From Megamerina dolium (Eukaryota; Arthropoda; Insecta; Diptera; Megamerinidae): 64,000 nt of DNA. The stretch spans positions 39,490,055-39,554,054 of the forward strand of contig OY978529.1 in NCBI GenBank assembly GCA_963854835.1, read 5' to 3'. Shown in pieces: positions 34,811 through 48,190 of the stretch. Each line of letters opens with the position of its first letter. Position 1 is the stretch's first letter. The notes below the pieces were generated by a model that saw only the letters and a list, made by a program, of their open reading frames with translations, did not search any database and had not been told where the DNA came from. A program made the position numbers and the translations under genes.

Positions 34811-36905
34811 ATGTTATTTTCGGCCTAAATCGATATTCGGTTGTTATGGCGTTTTTTAACAGCTAACATAATAATTATTTTCATGAAATTTGTGTATGAA
34901 TAGGTTTAAATTTGTAATGAATGTACTCTTTAAAATATCTATGACAACAATTTTCTCAGTTTAAAGAATAAATAAAAAATATATGTTAAATGATAAGGAA
35001 AATTTGAAAAGCACACATAATCACATTATTATTATTGTTGTTAATAGTAATTGTCACATTGAAGACATTCTTGCAAATGCCAATTAAGTAGCATTGCATA
35101 TACAATTGTTTAACCCATAAATGCACACACACACACACACACAGATACATATTTAAGTCAATCACAAACAAAAATTGCAAAAACCAAAAACAGAGAGAGA
35201 AAAAAAAAAAGAAGGAAAATAACAAAACAAAGAACAACATTGCGAAATAGACAAGCGATGTAGATAAACAGACATAAAAATGGACAAATAGACAGACAGA
35301 AAGACAGCAATGAGTCAAATGTTTGTTTGTACGAGTATGTATATATGAGTACCAATGTATTACTTTACGTATTGGGCAATCAACTGACTGACTGACATCT
35401 ACAGAGTGATAGAGAAACAAACAGAGAGCGAGAGAGGGAGAGAGAGAGTGAAACAACAAACAAATATAGATCAAAGCCAACGGCCATATGTCGAAAAATA
35501 GTTTACCTACATTGCCTTTACTACAGATGTATTGGAATATGTATACAATCACAAACACATGTATGAAATTGTATATTTTACACATCAAGTAAGTAAGTAA
35601 GTGTGTGTGTGTGTGTTGAATATTTGTATTTATGTAGCTATAAGTAGCTATCAAAGCGTATAGCAGTTTATAAAAGTGTTAGTCAATGGGAAAAACCATT
35701 TAGCATTGCATATGTTTATGCAATGCAACAACTATTATAGGAAATACGAACAATCATACCTATAGGTACATACGTACACTATGAGTAAGAGTTGAATTTA
35801 AGATGATTATCTTTGTACTTCATACATATGTAGTAAAGTATTCTCTTACACGCATATTCACATACTACTTATAGTATAGGTAGTATAGAGTATATTTATG
35901 TGTGAGAAGATTTTGCGCTAGATTATACTCGAGTATAAAATGATTGCCTACATATAGAGTATATATGTATGTATATAGTATGTACATAACTACATTTTTG
36001 GCATTGAGTTTTAGTATGAGATTTGGTAGTAGCAACAGCAACAGCTATACAGCAACAACAATGATGGCAGCAACGGTAGTTAATTGGCCCTTAAGTGTTT
36101 TGCGATAAAAATTGTGTTGGGCTTTTGAGCGTTTACAGAGTAAACAATATAAAAGAAGAAAAAAATATATGTACAAGCTGTATACATAAAGTAAGAATAT
36201 TTAGTATGGAAAATGAAGCTTCGAAAGTTCTGAAATATTTAAAATGATTTTATGAATTTTAAGTTTTTGGAAAATCTATGTCATCAAGTTCAATTAGGAA
36301 TTCATTTGAGGTATTTGTAAAGAATTATAGTATATTTCACTACATATTACTGAAACTTTTCAAGCATTAGCATCAATTTGACCAGCGTGCCACTTACCTT
36401 GAATTACGTACTGATGTTGAAATGGCTAAAACTAAATTAGGTGAATCGTTGCTGAACTGTTGATGAGCACACAAATCAAATATACTCGAAAATTGAGGTA
36501 CTTTAAAGTATGCATTCTCTACCGGAATGCATCAAGGGAAAAGACTATATTCAAATTGGACTATTAAGCTGAATTTTCTAATTTATTTATTTATTATTAT
36601 TAAATTTTTTTCCCATTTTACGAGTTGTTTTATAAATAAATGTGTATGTATCATATATAATATGAATTCAAAACAGAGTCATTCTTAATTGCATTCGAGT
36701 ATTTTGTTTGTGATCTGTCATATGGAAAATTATTTTAAGTGGATATTATTATACATATTATTATCGTAGCATAGCTTGAAATGCTTAAGTGCAAAATTGT
36801 GTTTTCGTTTCATTTTTTGTTTTGTGGTTTTTTTTTTTTGTTTTTTTAGTTTTCAGTCATACGCTATACTCGAAGAGTTAGGGATATATTAATATTGTGC
36901 ATGTT
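34811..36905. other. non-coding stretch with microsatellites
   Basis: No gene recognised. It contains (CA)n (35124-35142), A- and GA-rich patches (35190-35215, 35427-35448) and (GT)n (35599-35615). The 222-residue frame at 34986-35654 (minus) is a low-complexity frame over these tracts, with Phe, Leu, Ser and Cys runs and no domain. (CAA/CAG)n-like bases are near 36030-36075. Confidence 0.5.
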
Positions 36906-36909
36906 CATG

Positions 36910-38470
36910 TTTATTACAAACGTAGAGGAGTGGAAGTTTGATTTGAATCACTATTTGAGTCTATTAAGCTACTATCCTTTGAAAGAGATATTTTCGAATA
37001 TATGTTTTCTAACTTTGCGCACGAAAATACAAAGTTTTGAAGATGAAATTTGGCGCGTAAGATTATTTTGATATAGTTGTCAATATATTTAAGAAGGGAT
37101 GTTATCCGATGAAAACTACGATTACCTCCCATACAAAAATATGTTTTCGAATATAAGTTTTTGAACTTTTTGCACAGAAATATAGGGTTATTAGGCTGAA
37201 ATTTCGAAAGTGAGTTTAATTTTATCAATTAACTGATACAATTAAAAATGGGCATTATTAAATCAATACCACGCTTAGTTGCCATACAAATGTATGGTTT
37301 CGAATATATATTTTCAGATTTATTACATAAAATCACAAGGCTATCAAGCTGAAACTTGGTACGTGGGGTGTTAGTTTTATTAAAAAACAGATATAATAAA
37401 AAATTTGTATTATTCAGAGCATATCACTTGTAGCTCCCATAAAAATTAATTGTTTTAAGCATATATTTTCAGATATTTTACATTTTACATAGGGCTATCG
37501 AGTTGAAATTCAAGTATATGACGTTATTTATATCAATGAACTTATATGATAAAGAATTGGCATAATTGAATGAATATTACTCTTAGCTGCCATAGAAAAG
37601 TATATTTTCGAACACATATTTTTGGATTTTTTACATAGAAATATAAGACTATCAAGTTGAAACTTGGTCGATAAAGTTATTTATATTACCAAAATGATAT
37701 ACTAGAGAATTAGGATATTTAATTTAATATTACTCCTAGCTCCCATACAAAAGTATATTTTCGAACATACATTATCTGATTTTTTACAGGAAAACATAAG
37801 GATATCAAGTTGGAACTTGGTAAATACAACTGTTTTAATTATTTTAATATTATGATAAATAATGGGCACAATTGAATGAATATAACTTATAGTTGCCATA
37901 TAAAAACATGTTTTCGAGCATATATTTTCAAAATTTTCACACAGAAACATAAGGCCATCAAGCTAAAACTCGGGATATAAGCTTATTAATATCAATGTAC
38001 TGAAATTTTAGAAAATGGGCATAATTGAATGAATATCACTCCGACATCCTGTATAAAAGTATATTTTCGAACATACAAATTGCAAATTTTATTTTTAACA
38101 GCCTATTTATATATTTAGTAGCAGGCGTAATTGGATGAGAACGACTCCTATCTCCCATACAAAAATATGTTTTCAAGCATATTGTCTCATTCGAAACTCG
38201 AGGAATACAAATATTTTTTTTTGTCAATTTACCTAAGACAATATATTCAACAATAGGTGTAATTACATGAAAACCATGCTCAACTTTTATATAGAAATAT
38301 TCTTTCGAACATACATTTTCATACTTTGTGGGAATGCATATCAAGTTATCGGACTGAAATTTTGTGTATATGCTTATTTTTGATCAATCAATCGATATAG
38401 TAGAGAATTGGCGTAATTTAGTTCAATCAAATTGTATGTCCCATACTAAAAATTTGTTTTCGAACAAATG
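36910..38470 (-). repeat. 153-bp family array (minus orientation), longest, about ten units
   Basis: Box positions (CCCATAC, GCCATA and variants) are about 36975, 37128, 37281, 37436, 37589, 37742, 37895 and 38048, with steps of 153, 153, 155, 153, 153, 153 and 153 bp. Three irregular units follow at 38154, about 38285 and 38440. Unit phrases here are 'ttttcgaacatatattttc', 'acatagaaatataag', 'tatcaagctgaaacttgg' and 'gggcataattgaatgaatat'. This local version differs as a group from the array at 23720, indicating local homogenisation or separate ancestry. Confidence 0.92.
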
Positions 38471-39286
38471 AAATTAGATTTTGGAGCTGTCGAAACTATT
38501 AGAACATTTGTAAACTGATTGTATAGTTTAGGCCATGTAGATTTCAATATGACCGAAACTAATTTCATACTGATTTGATTCAAATCAACATTTTTGATTC
38601 TGTGAAAATGACAGTGACATGAAGAAAAAACGAAATATCAGCAAATCGCTTTCAATCTAAAAAATAAAAAACAAAAAAATAAAGTTCATAATTTGACTAT
38701 TCTCTAATTGCCTTTGTTGCTTCATTACATACGTAGTGCAATAAGGAGAGCCTTTAAAAATTACCTTTTTAGCATTAAGCTTTGTGTTGTCAATATGGCC
38801 AGTATTATAATAATACATCTAAATGTATTGTTAGAATGTATTTAGCTTGAATAATTATTGCGTGTCAAAAGTCGTTACCAAAACCAATAAAAGGGGTAAC
38901 GATTTTTTAGTGGCTCCTTCATTTTTCATTTAATAATTTTCCGTTGAAATTTATTGTCGCAATGACAATTACATTGCATAATTCTAGGTGCAAGCAATAA
39001 ACATGATAATGATAATATATCGTACAATGTATGTACACGAGTAAAAGGGATTATATACGAGTACAACACTTGTAAATGCATGCTTATATGTATACAAACG
39101 CACTCAATGGCAATAGCACTTGAATGGTTGTTAAAAATTTAATTGCATATTTTTCGATGTACAAACAAAAATAATTAAATTTCAGCGGCGGCACTCAATG
39201 CAGCTATTACAGCATTTAAATATTGTATTTGAAATTATAGGCAGAGCATATAGTTAGGTAAGTACCTACATACATGCATATTTATT

Positions 39287-39359
<73 letters not shown>

Positions 39360-39920
39360 TTATATGCACACTTGAAATGAGCTTAAAGGCTTACCACTAT
39401 ATATTATACTAAATATATGTGTATATGTATTTGTATATATTATTATATGAGTAGATTCAATTGAAATGTTTTGACTAAACCATGCATGTCGTTAGATTTC
39501 AATTGCAATGACAATCATTAAATAATGCGGCTTATTGTTTTGTATCTGAGTGTGTGTGTGTGTGTGAGTGTGTGCGTATGGGTATGTGCGAATGTATGTT
39601 TGTGTAATAGCACTTGTAATTGTAATTGTAATTGTTATTGTATTACTCAGTATTATTGTTGTTAATATAATTGTCATTATAATTCTCAAAACATGCACAT
39701 AGACACTAATGTATATAAGTAAATATATGTCCGATTTATTATTATGCCTCCATCTTAGCGGTTTTATTTCGAAGAGCATAAATTCTTTACAGCTAAGTGA
39801 CGAGAAAATCTGACCATTGTTCGTTATGGTTAATGCAATTGTAATTAATTAAGATTGCTTGTATGTCTGTATGTATTTGTATGCGACAGATTTGATTTGC
39901 GTAAATAATTTTGTTTATTT
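38471..39920. other. non-coding stretch with microsatellites
   Basis: No gene recognised. It has a (TA)n tract (39289-39355), (GT)n (39549-39566) and short (TTGTAA)n repeats (39610-39645). Confidence 0.5.
39289..39355. repeat. (TA)n tract, 67 bp, pure
   Basis: Uninterrupted TA dinucleotides. Confidence 0.95.
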
Positions 39921-39924
39921 CTCT

Positions 39925-40680
39925 CTTGCGAACCTGACCCTTTCATATAAAAGTAAGCTCAAAATTAAACAAGCTGAAAAATATTGCCAATGATACTTTT
40001 AATCGATCTAGTTTTTTTCGAAATCAACTCAACTTCTATCTTCACTTGTTAAGGGGGTTTCCCTACAAAATCAATTTTTATAAACCAATTGTCTTCTATT
40101 GCTCTCAGGATGCCTCTAGAGGGATCAAGTTTATCACCGAGCATCATTATATTAATTCTTGCAACATTTTTTCGAAGCCCACTTACCTAATTTTGGGGTG
40201 CTCTTCTAAAAAATAGACATTTTTTAAAATGAAATTAACTCCCACTGCTGTTAGGCTGCTTCTACAAGTTTAATCAAATTTATCACTGACTTCGATTCAT
40301 TTTTAATCACCAATATTTTTCTAAACTTTCTAACCCCCTTATCACTATGTGTCAAAAGAGCTCCTCTGCAAAATTATCATATTTAAAATCAAATTGGCTC
40401 CCACCGTAACGAGGGTGGCCCTTCAAGGGCCTAATATATGACCAACTCACTTTTATTTTTACTTCTCATAATATTTTCTGAACTCACATACCTTTTATAC
40501 CGGACACTTAGGAGGGTTCCAATACAAATGTAACTTAAAAAAACATCGAGAACTAACTCATAGCTGCTTAGAAATCACCAGCAGAAGAGTAAGTTGTATG
40601 ACTCTCAGTGTGTTCTGCTCAACATTTTCTTTGTATCTATCTATCCCCTATCTTCTCCCATACAAATTAAACCTAAAAAT
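39925..40680 (-). repeat. decayed tandem repeat block, family 2 (minus orientation)
   Basis: Phrases such as 'ttaagggggtttccctacaa' (40048), 'ctaaccccctta' (40330), 'gagctcctctgcaaaattat' (40359), 'cttaggagggttccaatac' (40507), 'ctcccaccgtaacgagggtg' (40397) and 'atgaccaactcac' (40438) are the reverse of the plus-oriented family 2 blocks. Period is irregular, about 140-165 bp. Confidence 0.58.
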
Positions 40681-42750
40681 ACATGAAAATTAAAGAATAT
40701 CCCCATGGTGCAAAGGAATTGGCTCTTGAGGGTTCAAATGTAAAACCGACCTCTAATAATTTTCTGCTCGCACTATTTTTTCGGAACATATTTAGCTCCT
40801 ATATTCACACCTTTGGCGGCTGTCCTACAAAATTTATGTTTTATGTGACTTGTGAAAAATATGAAATAGGAAATCACCAATTAAATTGAGATATTTTAAA
40901 AAATAATGCAAATTCAAGATATACAAATAAAATTTATTTGCGTCTATGCATTTTATATTTCTCAAATACGCCTCAAATTGTTATAAGATTGGACCAAAGT
41001 TAAAATAATTTTTTAATACTCGCAAGTAAATAGATTTCATATATGCAGGCTTGAGGCAATCTAAATGCCAAACAAACAAAAATAAAAAAGTGACTAAGAA
41101 ATACAGACAGAAGAGAAAAAGAACAGAAACAGAAGTGTAAACATACGCATAATGCATGTAAACATAAATGCCATATTTGTGTAATTTGTGTAACGTTTTC
41201 TCAACACCCACGTTTACAGGGATCCTTTGCATTTGACTCTGTATGTACTCTTCTACATATACATCGAGAATATCAAACAAGCTGTTACTTTAGAAGAAAA
41301 AATATCGTTTTTTCTCTCCACACAGCATGCTGATTTTTCGTAATCTTTCTTTCGACAATGACCATCGACTTAAGATAGTCAGTTGCGTCGCTATGCTTAT
41401 CCTTTGTTGCTCACTCTCTATTTCTGTGTTCATCTTTGGTTGAAGTTCACTGCTATTCTTAAAGACTTTTGATATATTTAGGTGAGTATGTATGTGTGTG
41501 GCTGTATTGGTAAGTGAGTTGACTGGCGAAATTCTTCTCCTTTTTATTTTGCTACATTCCCTGTATATTTGACAGCATATATTTGAATGTATGCATACAT
41601 ATCATACATTCATAAGAACATTGAGTGTGAGTGTTAAGAACGTGCGTATAATAATTTAATATTATTATATGTACGTCTCTGATATCACACATAATATAAG
41701 TGAATATATGAAATATCTTATACTATTGAGAACAGTCAGTATTAATATATATATATCTATATGATGGTTAGTATAGATATTAATAGAAAATACACAATAC
41801 ATGAGGACATTGAAAATAGGATATGTGTATACATAAAATCAATTTCAAACATCTTAACACATAAACACATGTCAATTCATTCCACTTATCTATATAATTT
41901 TCTCAAATGAATTACATGTTTCTTCTAGATAATCATACCAAATGGTCTATGCAATTTTTTCTTACGATTATCGTCATATCATACTCTTTGGTAAAGAATA
42001 TTTTTGTATCGCCAATATGGACAATATTTCAATAAAGGCGCTAAAATTTCATATCCCAGCATTGGTATCATTTCATTTTACGCCAAAAAAATTATAAGTG
42101 CTCTTATAAAATACACCATTATCATTGGAGTATTTGTTGCTACTATATGCATGTTGCTAGTGCTTGCCAGTCGGTTCAAAAATGTGCGGATATTATCTCA
42201 TTGCCATTATACGATTATTATGGTTAGACAACGAGTGGTTTCGATAAATTCACCATTGTCCATAGTTAGAAGAAAATGGCAAAAATTCGCAAAACAAACA
42301 AATTAAATGTGCCTAAAAGTATGCTACTAAATTGAACTTATACGAGTATACACTTAACTGACTAGGTACTGCTTTTCGTTCATATGACGTTAGTTAGCTC
42401 GTTTCATCGCGAAAGGGTCCATTTTCCACAAACTTATTATTATTGTGATTATGTGTATATTGTTTATGGTTTTTGTTTGTATTTCATTTTTTTTTTTGCT
42501 TGTTTATTTCTACCCAAATTAGTGTACCCTCGAGTATCATTCACACAAATATGTTGCAAACGAGCGACAAGTGTTATATGTAAGTATTGTACAGCAGCAA
42601 CAAACATATGAAATAGATAAACAGTGCATAAACATTATGAAAATTACAAAGTGGTAATAGAGTAGAGATCGCATTATGCTTTCTATCAGAGTCTATGCTA
42701 GTGAGTGGTTTAAAAATATAAAATCTTAGGATGCTCGTATTAATCAAATT
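40681..42750. other. non-coding stretch
   Basis: No gene recognised. The frame at 42004-42306 (100 residues with one hydrophobic stretch) has no motif or family I recognise and I do not call it a gene. The motif GCCTAAAAGTATGC occurs at 42311-42324. Confidence 0.5.
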
Positions 42751-42754
42751 TAGG

Positions 42755-43510
42755 AAATAGTATTTAAGTGGAGGGGGTTAGGTCTACAGCGTACCCTTCT
42801 ACATGTAATTCTTAGGCAGTATGGGATTATTTGGCAATTTTCAGATATTTTTTGTTCAATTTTTATGGGAGCGTAGGTTCATAAAAAAATTTGAAAAGCA
42901 AAAATAAATAGGAATTAGTGATATATTTGGTTCCTGTAGAAGCACTCTGGGGACGGTGGGAGCCAATTTGATATAAAAATGTCAAATTTTGTAGAGGAGC
43001 CCCTCTAAGGGGTGCAAATAGAGCGTAAAAAGGTATAAAAATGGTAGAGAGCAAGAGTGTATGGGTTTGATTGAGATTCTTGGTCTCGCTAAAGACATCC
43101 TAAGAGCGTTGGAAGATCTATTTTGGCTATTTTGTAGGGCAGCCCCCTAATAGGTGAAGATAGAGCTGAAGTATGATTCATGAAAATGTTGAATGGAAAA
43201 AATTAATGCGAGCCAGCCTTATATTTCAGCTCTCTAGATAGGATCACTCGCCAGTTATGAAGATATTTGTCAATTTTTATGTTCCATATGTAGGTGAGCT
43301 ATCATAAAGGGTGAAGATAGGGGGTAAGTGTGCTCTGGAGGAATGTATGGGAAGAAAAGCAAAAAGCGATGGTCGGTGATATATTTGACCTCTTTAGGGA
43401 CATTCTCTTTGTATAACAACACAAATTTTGTAGAGAAGCTACCGTAAGGAGTAGAGATAGGGGATAAGCCTGCTGGAAGGAAAATTCCATTGATTGTAAC
43501 AACGTGTGGG
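42755..43510 (+). repeat. decayed tandem repeat block, family 2 (plus orientation), clearest copy
   Basis: The phrase GTAG(A/G)G followed by GAGC or AAGC and a piece like 'ctaaggggtgnagatag' occurs at 42991, 43134, 43290 and 43430 (steps of 143, 156 and 140). Each step also contains 'gataagtntgctc', a 'tgatatatttg'-like phrase and a 'gggagc' phrase. ORFs on the minus strand at 42863-43533 are frames through it. Confidence 0.65.
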
Positions 43511-44495
43511 GTAAAACAATGCTTTTCTGGCATTCAAGTCACTAACACACTTGATCTCAAAGACATTTCCAATATACGGGTATCATTACTATGGTCTTCA
43601 AATTGTTTTCACTATGAGAGATAAACGTTAAATACAGTACAGTGTTCATTGGCTTATCATCATTATAGTTGGTGGTACAACCACTTTCGGATCTTTGCCT
43701 GTTATAGTATCTGCCTCCAGTTATCCTTATTTTGTGCCTGTGTTTCTCATGCTCGAATTCCTAAGTTGTTGGCATCGTCGTCAACTCCATCTAAGGTGGA
43801 GGTGTCAGTGTTTTCTTCTCTCGTTTATTCATTTGGATGATGCAAAAAATATTTATTCTAATATGTAAACCCAGGCATGCAAGCTTAACTTATTTTAAGT
43901 TGAGAATTATTGGCAAAACCCTTTAAAATATTTTCCTCTTTTTGTTATTCCATTAAAAATTTGAAGCATGAAAATCAATTTGTAGCCAATAACTCTTTGA
44001 TAAAATGGCATAATAAAATACAATAATACGTGTACTTATATGAATTGAGTTTCACTTGAGAGTACAAAAACAATTATGTGATCAGAATATTGTACATTCA
44101 ATTGCGGCATACAAAGCATAGTAAAGTAAAATAAAAAAGAAAAAAATATAAAGAAAACAAATGAAACGTAACATAAAATAATGATGAAGATGAAGATGAT
44201 GGCGATGACTATGGAGATGACTGCAGCGACAATGTAGACAACAACAATAACGTACTGAAGTCTTGAAGGTAGATTCACTGAACCGTGGAAATATTAACAA
44301 AGTAAATAAAAATCAAATAAAATTGATCGAATAAAGTGAAGCGGAGACAATATGCCATATGCCATATACTTACATTCGTTTATGTACAATAATAACCTAA
44401 AGATGCACATTTATATGACGGTTGAAGAAAGGATACATAGTATAGGTACGAGTACATGTAGAGATTTATATATTTTATTCATTTTCATTTTCATT
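43511..44495. other. non-coding stretch
   Basis: No gene recognised. The region 43640-43840 has a somewhat higher GC content and a 63-residue frame (43649-43840) with no recognisable domain; it may be an old transposon piece. Confidence 0.45.
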
Positions 44496-45791
44496 TTTAT
44501 ACCCTGCATAATGCAATATGCATGGTATATTCATTTCGGTCAGATGTTTGTGTCCACGTGAAGGAATCTCCGGAGATATAGACATGGATATATATTCGTG
44601 ATCAGCGTCGATTAAATTTTCGATTTAACGATGTCCGTCCGTCCGTCCGTCCGTCCGTCCGTCCGTCCGTCTGTCTGTCACCTGGCTGGTTCGCACGATA
44701 ACTTGAGTAAATATTGAGCTATTTCGATGAAATTTGGCATAAGTAATCTATGATCCAAGAGTACGGAGGGGATTGATATTGGGCATGATCGGTCAATAAC
44801 CACGCCCACACCAAGCATTCAAAGCGACTAACCTCGAAATTTTCAAAATCTTTAACTTGCTATAACTTACACAATATACCACTTGGGACAACAATATTTT
44901 GCACATAGAGTTATATTATACTACTTTATAACCTCACCAAAAGTGGATGAGCCACGCCTACTTTCTAGCGCAGCTCCCATACAAAGTGTCTGTACTTCTT
45001 TTAAATTGAAACTGCTGTAACTTCTACAATCTTCTGTCTAGAATAACCATAATTGACACTTAGATTAACACGGCAGTCAGAAATAATATGGCAGAAAATC
45101 AATGTGCCACGCCCACTCCTTTTTGGGTCTCCCATACAAAGTTGCGGAAATTAAAAAAATGTTACCGGTTATAACTTGCAAACTATTCAGCGTAGAATAA
45201 CGAGATTTAAGGTGTGGATTAGTATTATACGAGCAACTAGGCTCACAGAAAATGGGCGCACCACGCCCAGTGTTTATCGTAGCCCCCATACAAATTTTAA
45301 ATTGAAACAGCTGTAACTTAGGCAATCTTATGTCTACAATAACCATAATTGACACTTAAATTAATATCATAGTCGGAAATAATCTGGCGAAAAATCAGCG
45401 TACCACGCCCACTTCTTATTGGGGCTCCCATACAAAGTTGAGGAAATTAAACAAAAATGTTAACCACCATAACTTAGAAACTATTCAACGTAGGACACCA
45501 AATTTAAGGTGTGGATTAACATTGAAAAATTAATTGGATTTACTAGAAAGTGGTAAGCCACGCCCACTTTTTATATAGCTCCCATACTAAGCCTCGGAAT
45601 TATCTTAAAATCCTTTTACTTCGTCAAAGTCAACCATATTTCGAGTGTAAATTAGTAGTATATGCAAAAATTGTTTCTCGAAAAGTGGAAATAAAAGAAA
45701 AGTTGGATATTCGATTAAACTTTTTATATACAAATCTACATATGCAGGGTATAGTTTGGTCGGCCCCAGTCGACTGTAAGGAGATTTTTTC
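44496..45791 (-). mobile_element. non-coding element B (inverted copy of A, one repeat unit shorter)
   Basis: This about 1.29 kb element is the reverse complement of element A with only scattered differences. Its ends are TATACCCTGCATA (44498-44510) and TATGCAGGGTATA (45741-45753). The hairpin is at 45759-45774 (GTCGGC-CCCA-GTCGAC, one G-U pair instead of G-C). The GTCC/GTCT tract is at 44633-44679. It lacks one internal unit of about 297 bp relative to A, which accounts for the length difference. The ORFs here (45077-45355, 45550-45804) match spurious frames in A (for example 21128-21385), because the repeats are alike. Confidence 0.85.
44633..44679. repeat. (GTCC/GTCT)n tetranucleotide tract of element B
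   Basis: About nine GTCC units followed by GTCT units; the complement of 21805-21843 in element A. Confidence 0.9.
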
Positions 45792-47390
45792 TTTTGCAAT
45801 TTAAATTTTTCATTTGTATTATAAAAGAAATGAATGAAATGAAATTTTAGAAGAAAATAAATTTATCGTTCTTGTGGCTTAAGCAGATCAATAACGATAA
45901 CAAAAACTTTATCGTAAGTCAGACGAGATAAACGATTTAGTATAAATAAATATATGCACATAAATAAAATTGAATATATTTTTTTTTTATTGGTAATATT
46001 GTTGGTGTTGCTCTTACATCATCATTTATAAAATTTTCCAAAATGCTTTCAAAATATAGCATATAAGCCTAACATAATGAACACATATTTAATGAAAATG
46101 AAAATGATGAAAAAAAAAAAAAATAAAAATAAAATCATAAATAGCATGATTTTATATTGAATGTCTTAAAGTATGTATTGTAATATATAAATTGAAAGAA
46201 AGTAATAATATAGTAGCTAAAAGTATGCAATGAAAAATTTACAATTGCTTTAGCATCACAAGTAGAAAGGTATTCGGTGCTAATGTAGAGAAAAAAAGTG
46301 TAACGAAAAGGGTTAACAATAGAATTTATGTAAGAGCTTCCACATTACATACGTTAAAGCCTAAAAGCATGCAATGGAAAATTGCCAACTTGTAAGTTAC
46401 GACTAGTTGTGCTTGGTTCTCTCACTTTCTTATAGATTTTTATTTTTCTTCCTCCTTCTTCTTCATCGTCATCTTCATATTCTTTCCGTTTTTTTGTGCA
46501 CCACAAAACGAGTTTCACACTTGAAATGCAAACATTATTTTCGATTATCCTGTTTAGCAGAATAAATACGATACAATGCCATCAGGTAAACAAGCGCAAG
46601 ACATAAATATGTATGTACACAAACACCGACGGATGCGTTTCAATTGCAATTGCACGCTGTGCACACAGATAAAAGCTCAGGAAAATGCGGAACAATTGCG
46701 CTAAATGTGCCATGTATTCATACACTTTAATATACGCAAACAGATAAAAAGAAAAGTGCAAATATAAATGAGAAGTAACCAAACTATAAAAAAAATAACC
46801 AAAAAGGAAATCATATAATAAACGTAGACTAAAGAATAATGCTGAAGGTACAAATAACAAAATAACACAAGGTAAACAGGATATATATATGTTTGTGTGT
46901 CTCTACGTAAACTATGTACGTATAACTTCAAGTGGTAGTTACTGCCAGAACAAGATTTAATAACAATAACGAAGCGAATGCATCATGATTTTCAGCGTAA
47001 CTACTAGTTTTGTTATATTCCATATATCTATAGTATTTTCTACAAGAGCGGTTGATTGAGTTAAAAATTGAATGATCTCAGTTTGTGTGCAATTTTGTTC
47101 AGACTCGGTTTAAGAGTTAAACGTTTGTAGAAAACCAAAGAAACATAACTCTTTTACAAAACGTTTTATAAACAGATTATGCTAAAAAAATATTTACAAA
47201 AGAGATTAAAAACTCCTAGATCCTTTGAGTTCTTCGAATTATCAGAAAAAAGTTGTATGCCCAGAAGGTTCTGAAGCTGTCTTACATTTGGATTACATTG
47301 TGGCATTGAAAAATATCATCAGGATTGATTGTTGGATTGACTAAAACTGGACTGCATTGAAATAGATCCAAGTGTGCAAACTTGAAAAAC
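45792..47390. other. non-coding stretch
   Basis: No gene recognised. It has an A run (46112-46124) and two copies of the motif CTAAAAG(T/C)ATGCAATG at 46217 and 46371 in similar context, about 154 bp apart. Confidence 0.5.
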
Positions 47391-47394
47391 ATAC

Positions 47395-48190
47395 ATTCGT
47401 AAGCATATTTTTGTATGGCATGTAGGCGTGGTTGTCATTCGATTTCATCCATTTAACAGGTCAACCAATGGTTAATAAATATAATCATATACACCAAGTT
47501 TCCATCCAATAACTTTGAATTTTCATAAAGAAAATGTAAAAAACAGCATTTGAAAACAAATTTTTGTAGGGGAGGTAGGCTTGGTTTTCAATACATTACG
47601 CTCATTTTTACATATGTCTATTTATAAGCAATTTTACCGTATAGCATTGTATTGACATGCTCAAATTGTAAAAATATATTTGTAGAAAAATACTTTTGTA
47701 TGAGAGGTAGGTGTGGTTTTTATCCGATATCATTTATTATCATGATTGTCAAACATTTAGTAAATATAATTAGTATACAGGAAATTTTAGCCAGATTGCT
47801 TAAATTTTGTGTGTGTACAAATTGTGAAAACATTCATTCAAAACATACTTTTGTATGGGAGATAGGCGTGGTTCTCCTTCGATTGTGCCTATTTTTGGAT
47901 ATGATCATAAGTAGAAGTGTATATATGGAATTTTGATTTGATGAATTTATGTTTTTGTAAGAAAAGTATGAAAACATATATACAGAAGCATACATTTATA
48001 TGGAAAGTTATCGTCTTCTTAATCCGATTCAGCCCACTTTTAAGTATGTCTGTGTACAAATGAAAATAACTATTTATGCTTATTTGTAATTCATTAGCAT
48101 TATATTTATAAGTACATTGTCTAAAAATCTACTTACGAAACAAACTTTTGTATGGGAGGTAGGCGTGGTTTTCGTCCGATTGCACCCATT
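47395..48190 (+). repeat. 153-bp family array (plus orientation), six units
   Basis: Boxes (TTTTGTATGGGAGGTAGGCG and variants) lie at 47412, 47565, 47697, 47852, 47997 and 48149, with steps of 153, 132, 155, 145 and 152 bp. Phrases 'ggttttcatncgattacgcc' and 'gtgaaaacattcattcnaaa' recur. Confidence 0.88.

Noticed and set aside
34986..35654. 222-residue minus-strand ORF, second longest in the window
   Set aside because: It runs over CA, GA and A-rich microsatellites, has low-complexity composition and no domain or homology I can recognise.
42004..42306. 100-residue ORF with a hydrophobic segment
   Set aside because: No recognisable family, no repeat or splice evidence; such frames are expected by chance in 64 kb of AT-rich DNA.
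45077..45355. ORF resembling the one at 21128-21385, suggesting a conserved protein
   Set aside because: The similarity reflects nucleotide identity of elements A and B, and the frame is not kept in the neighbouring internal units.
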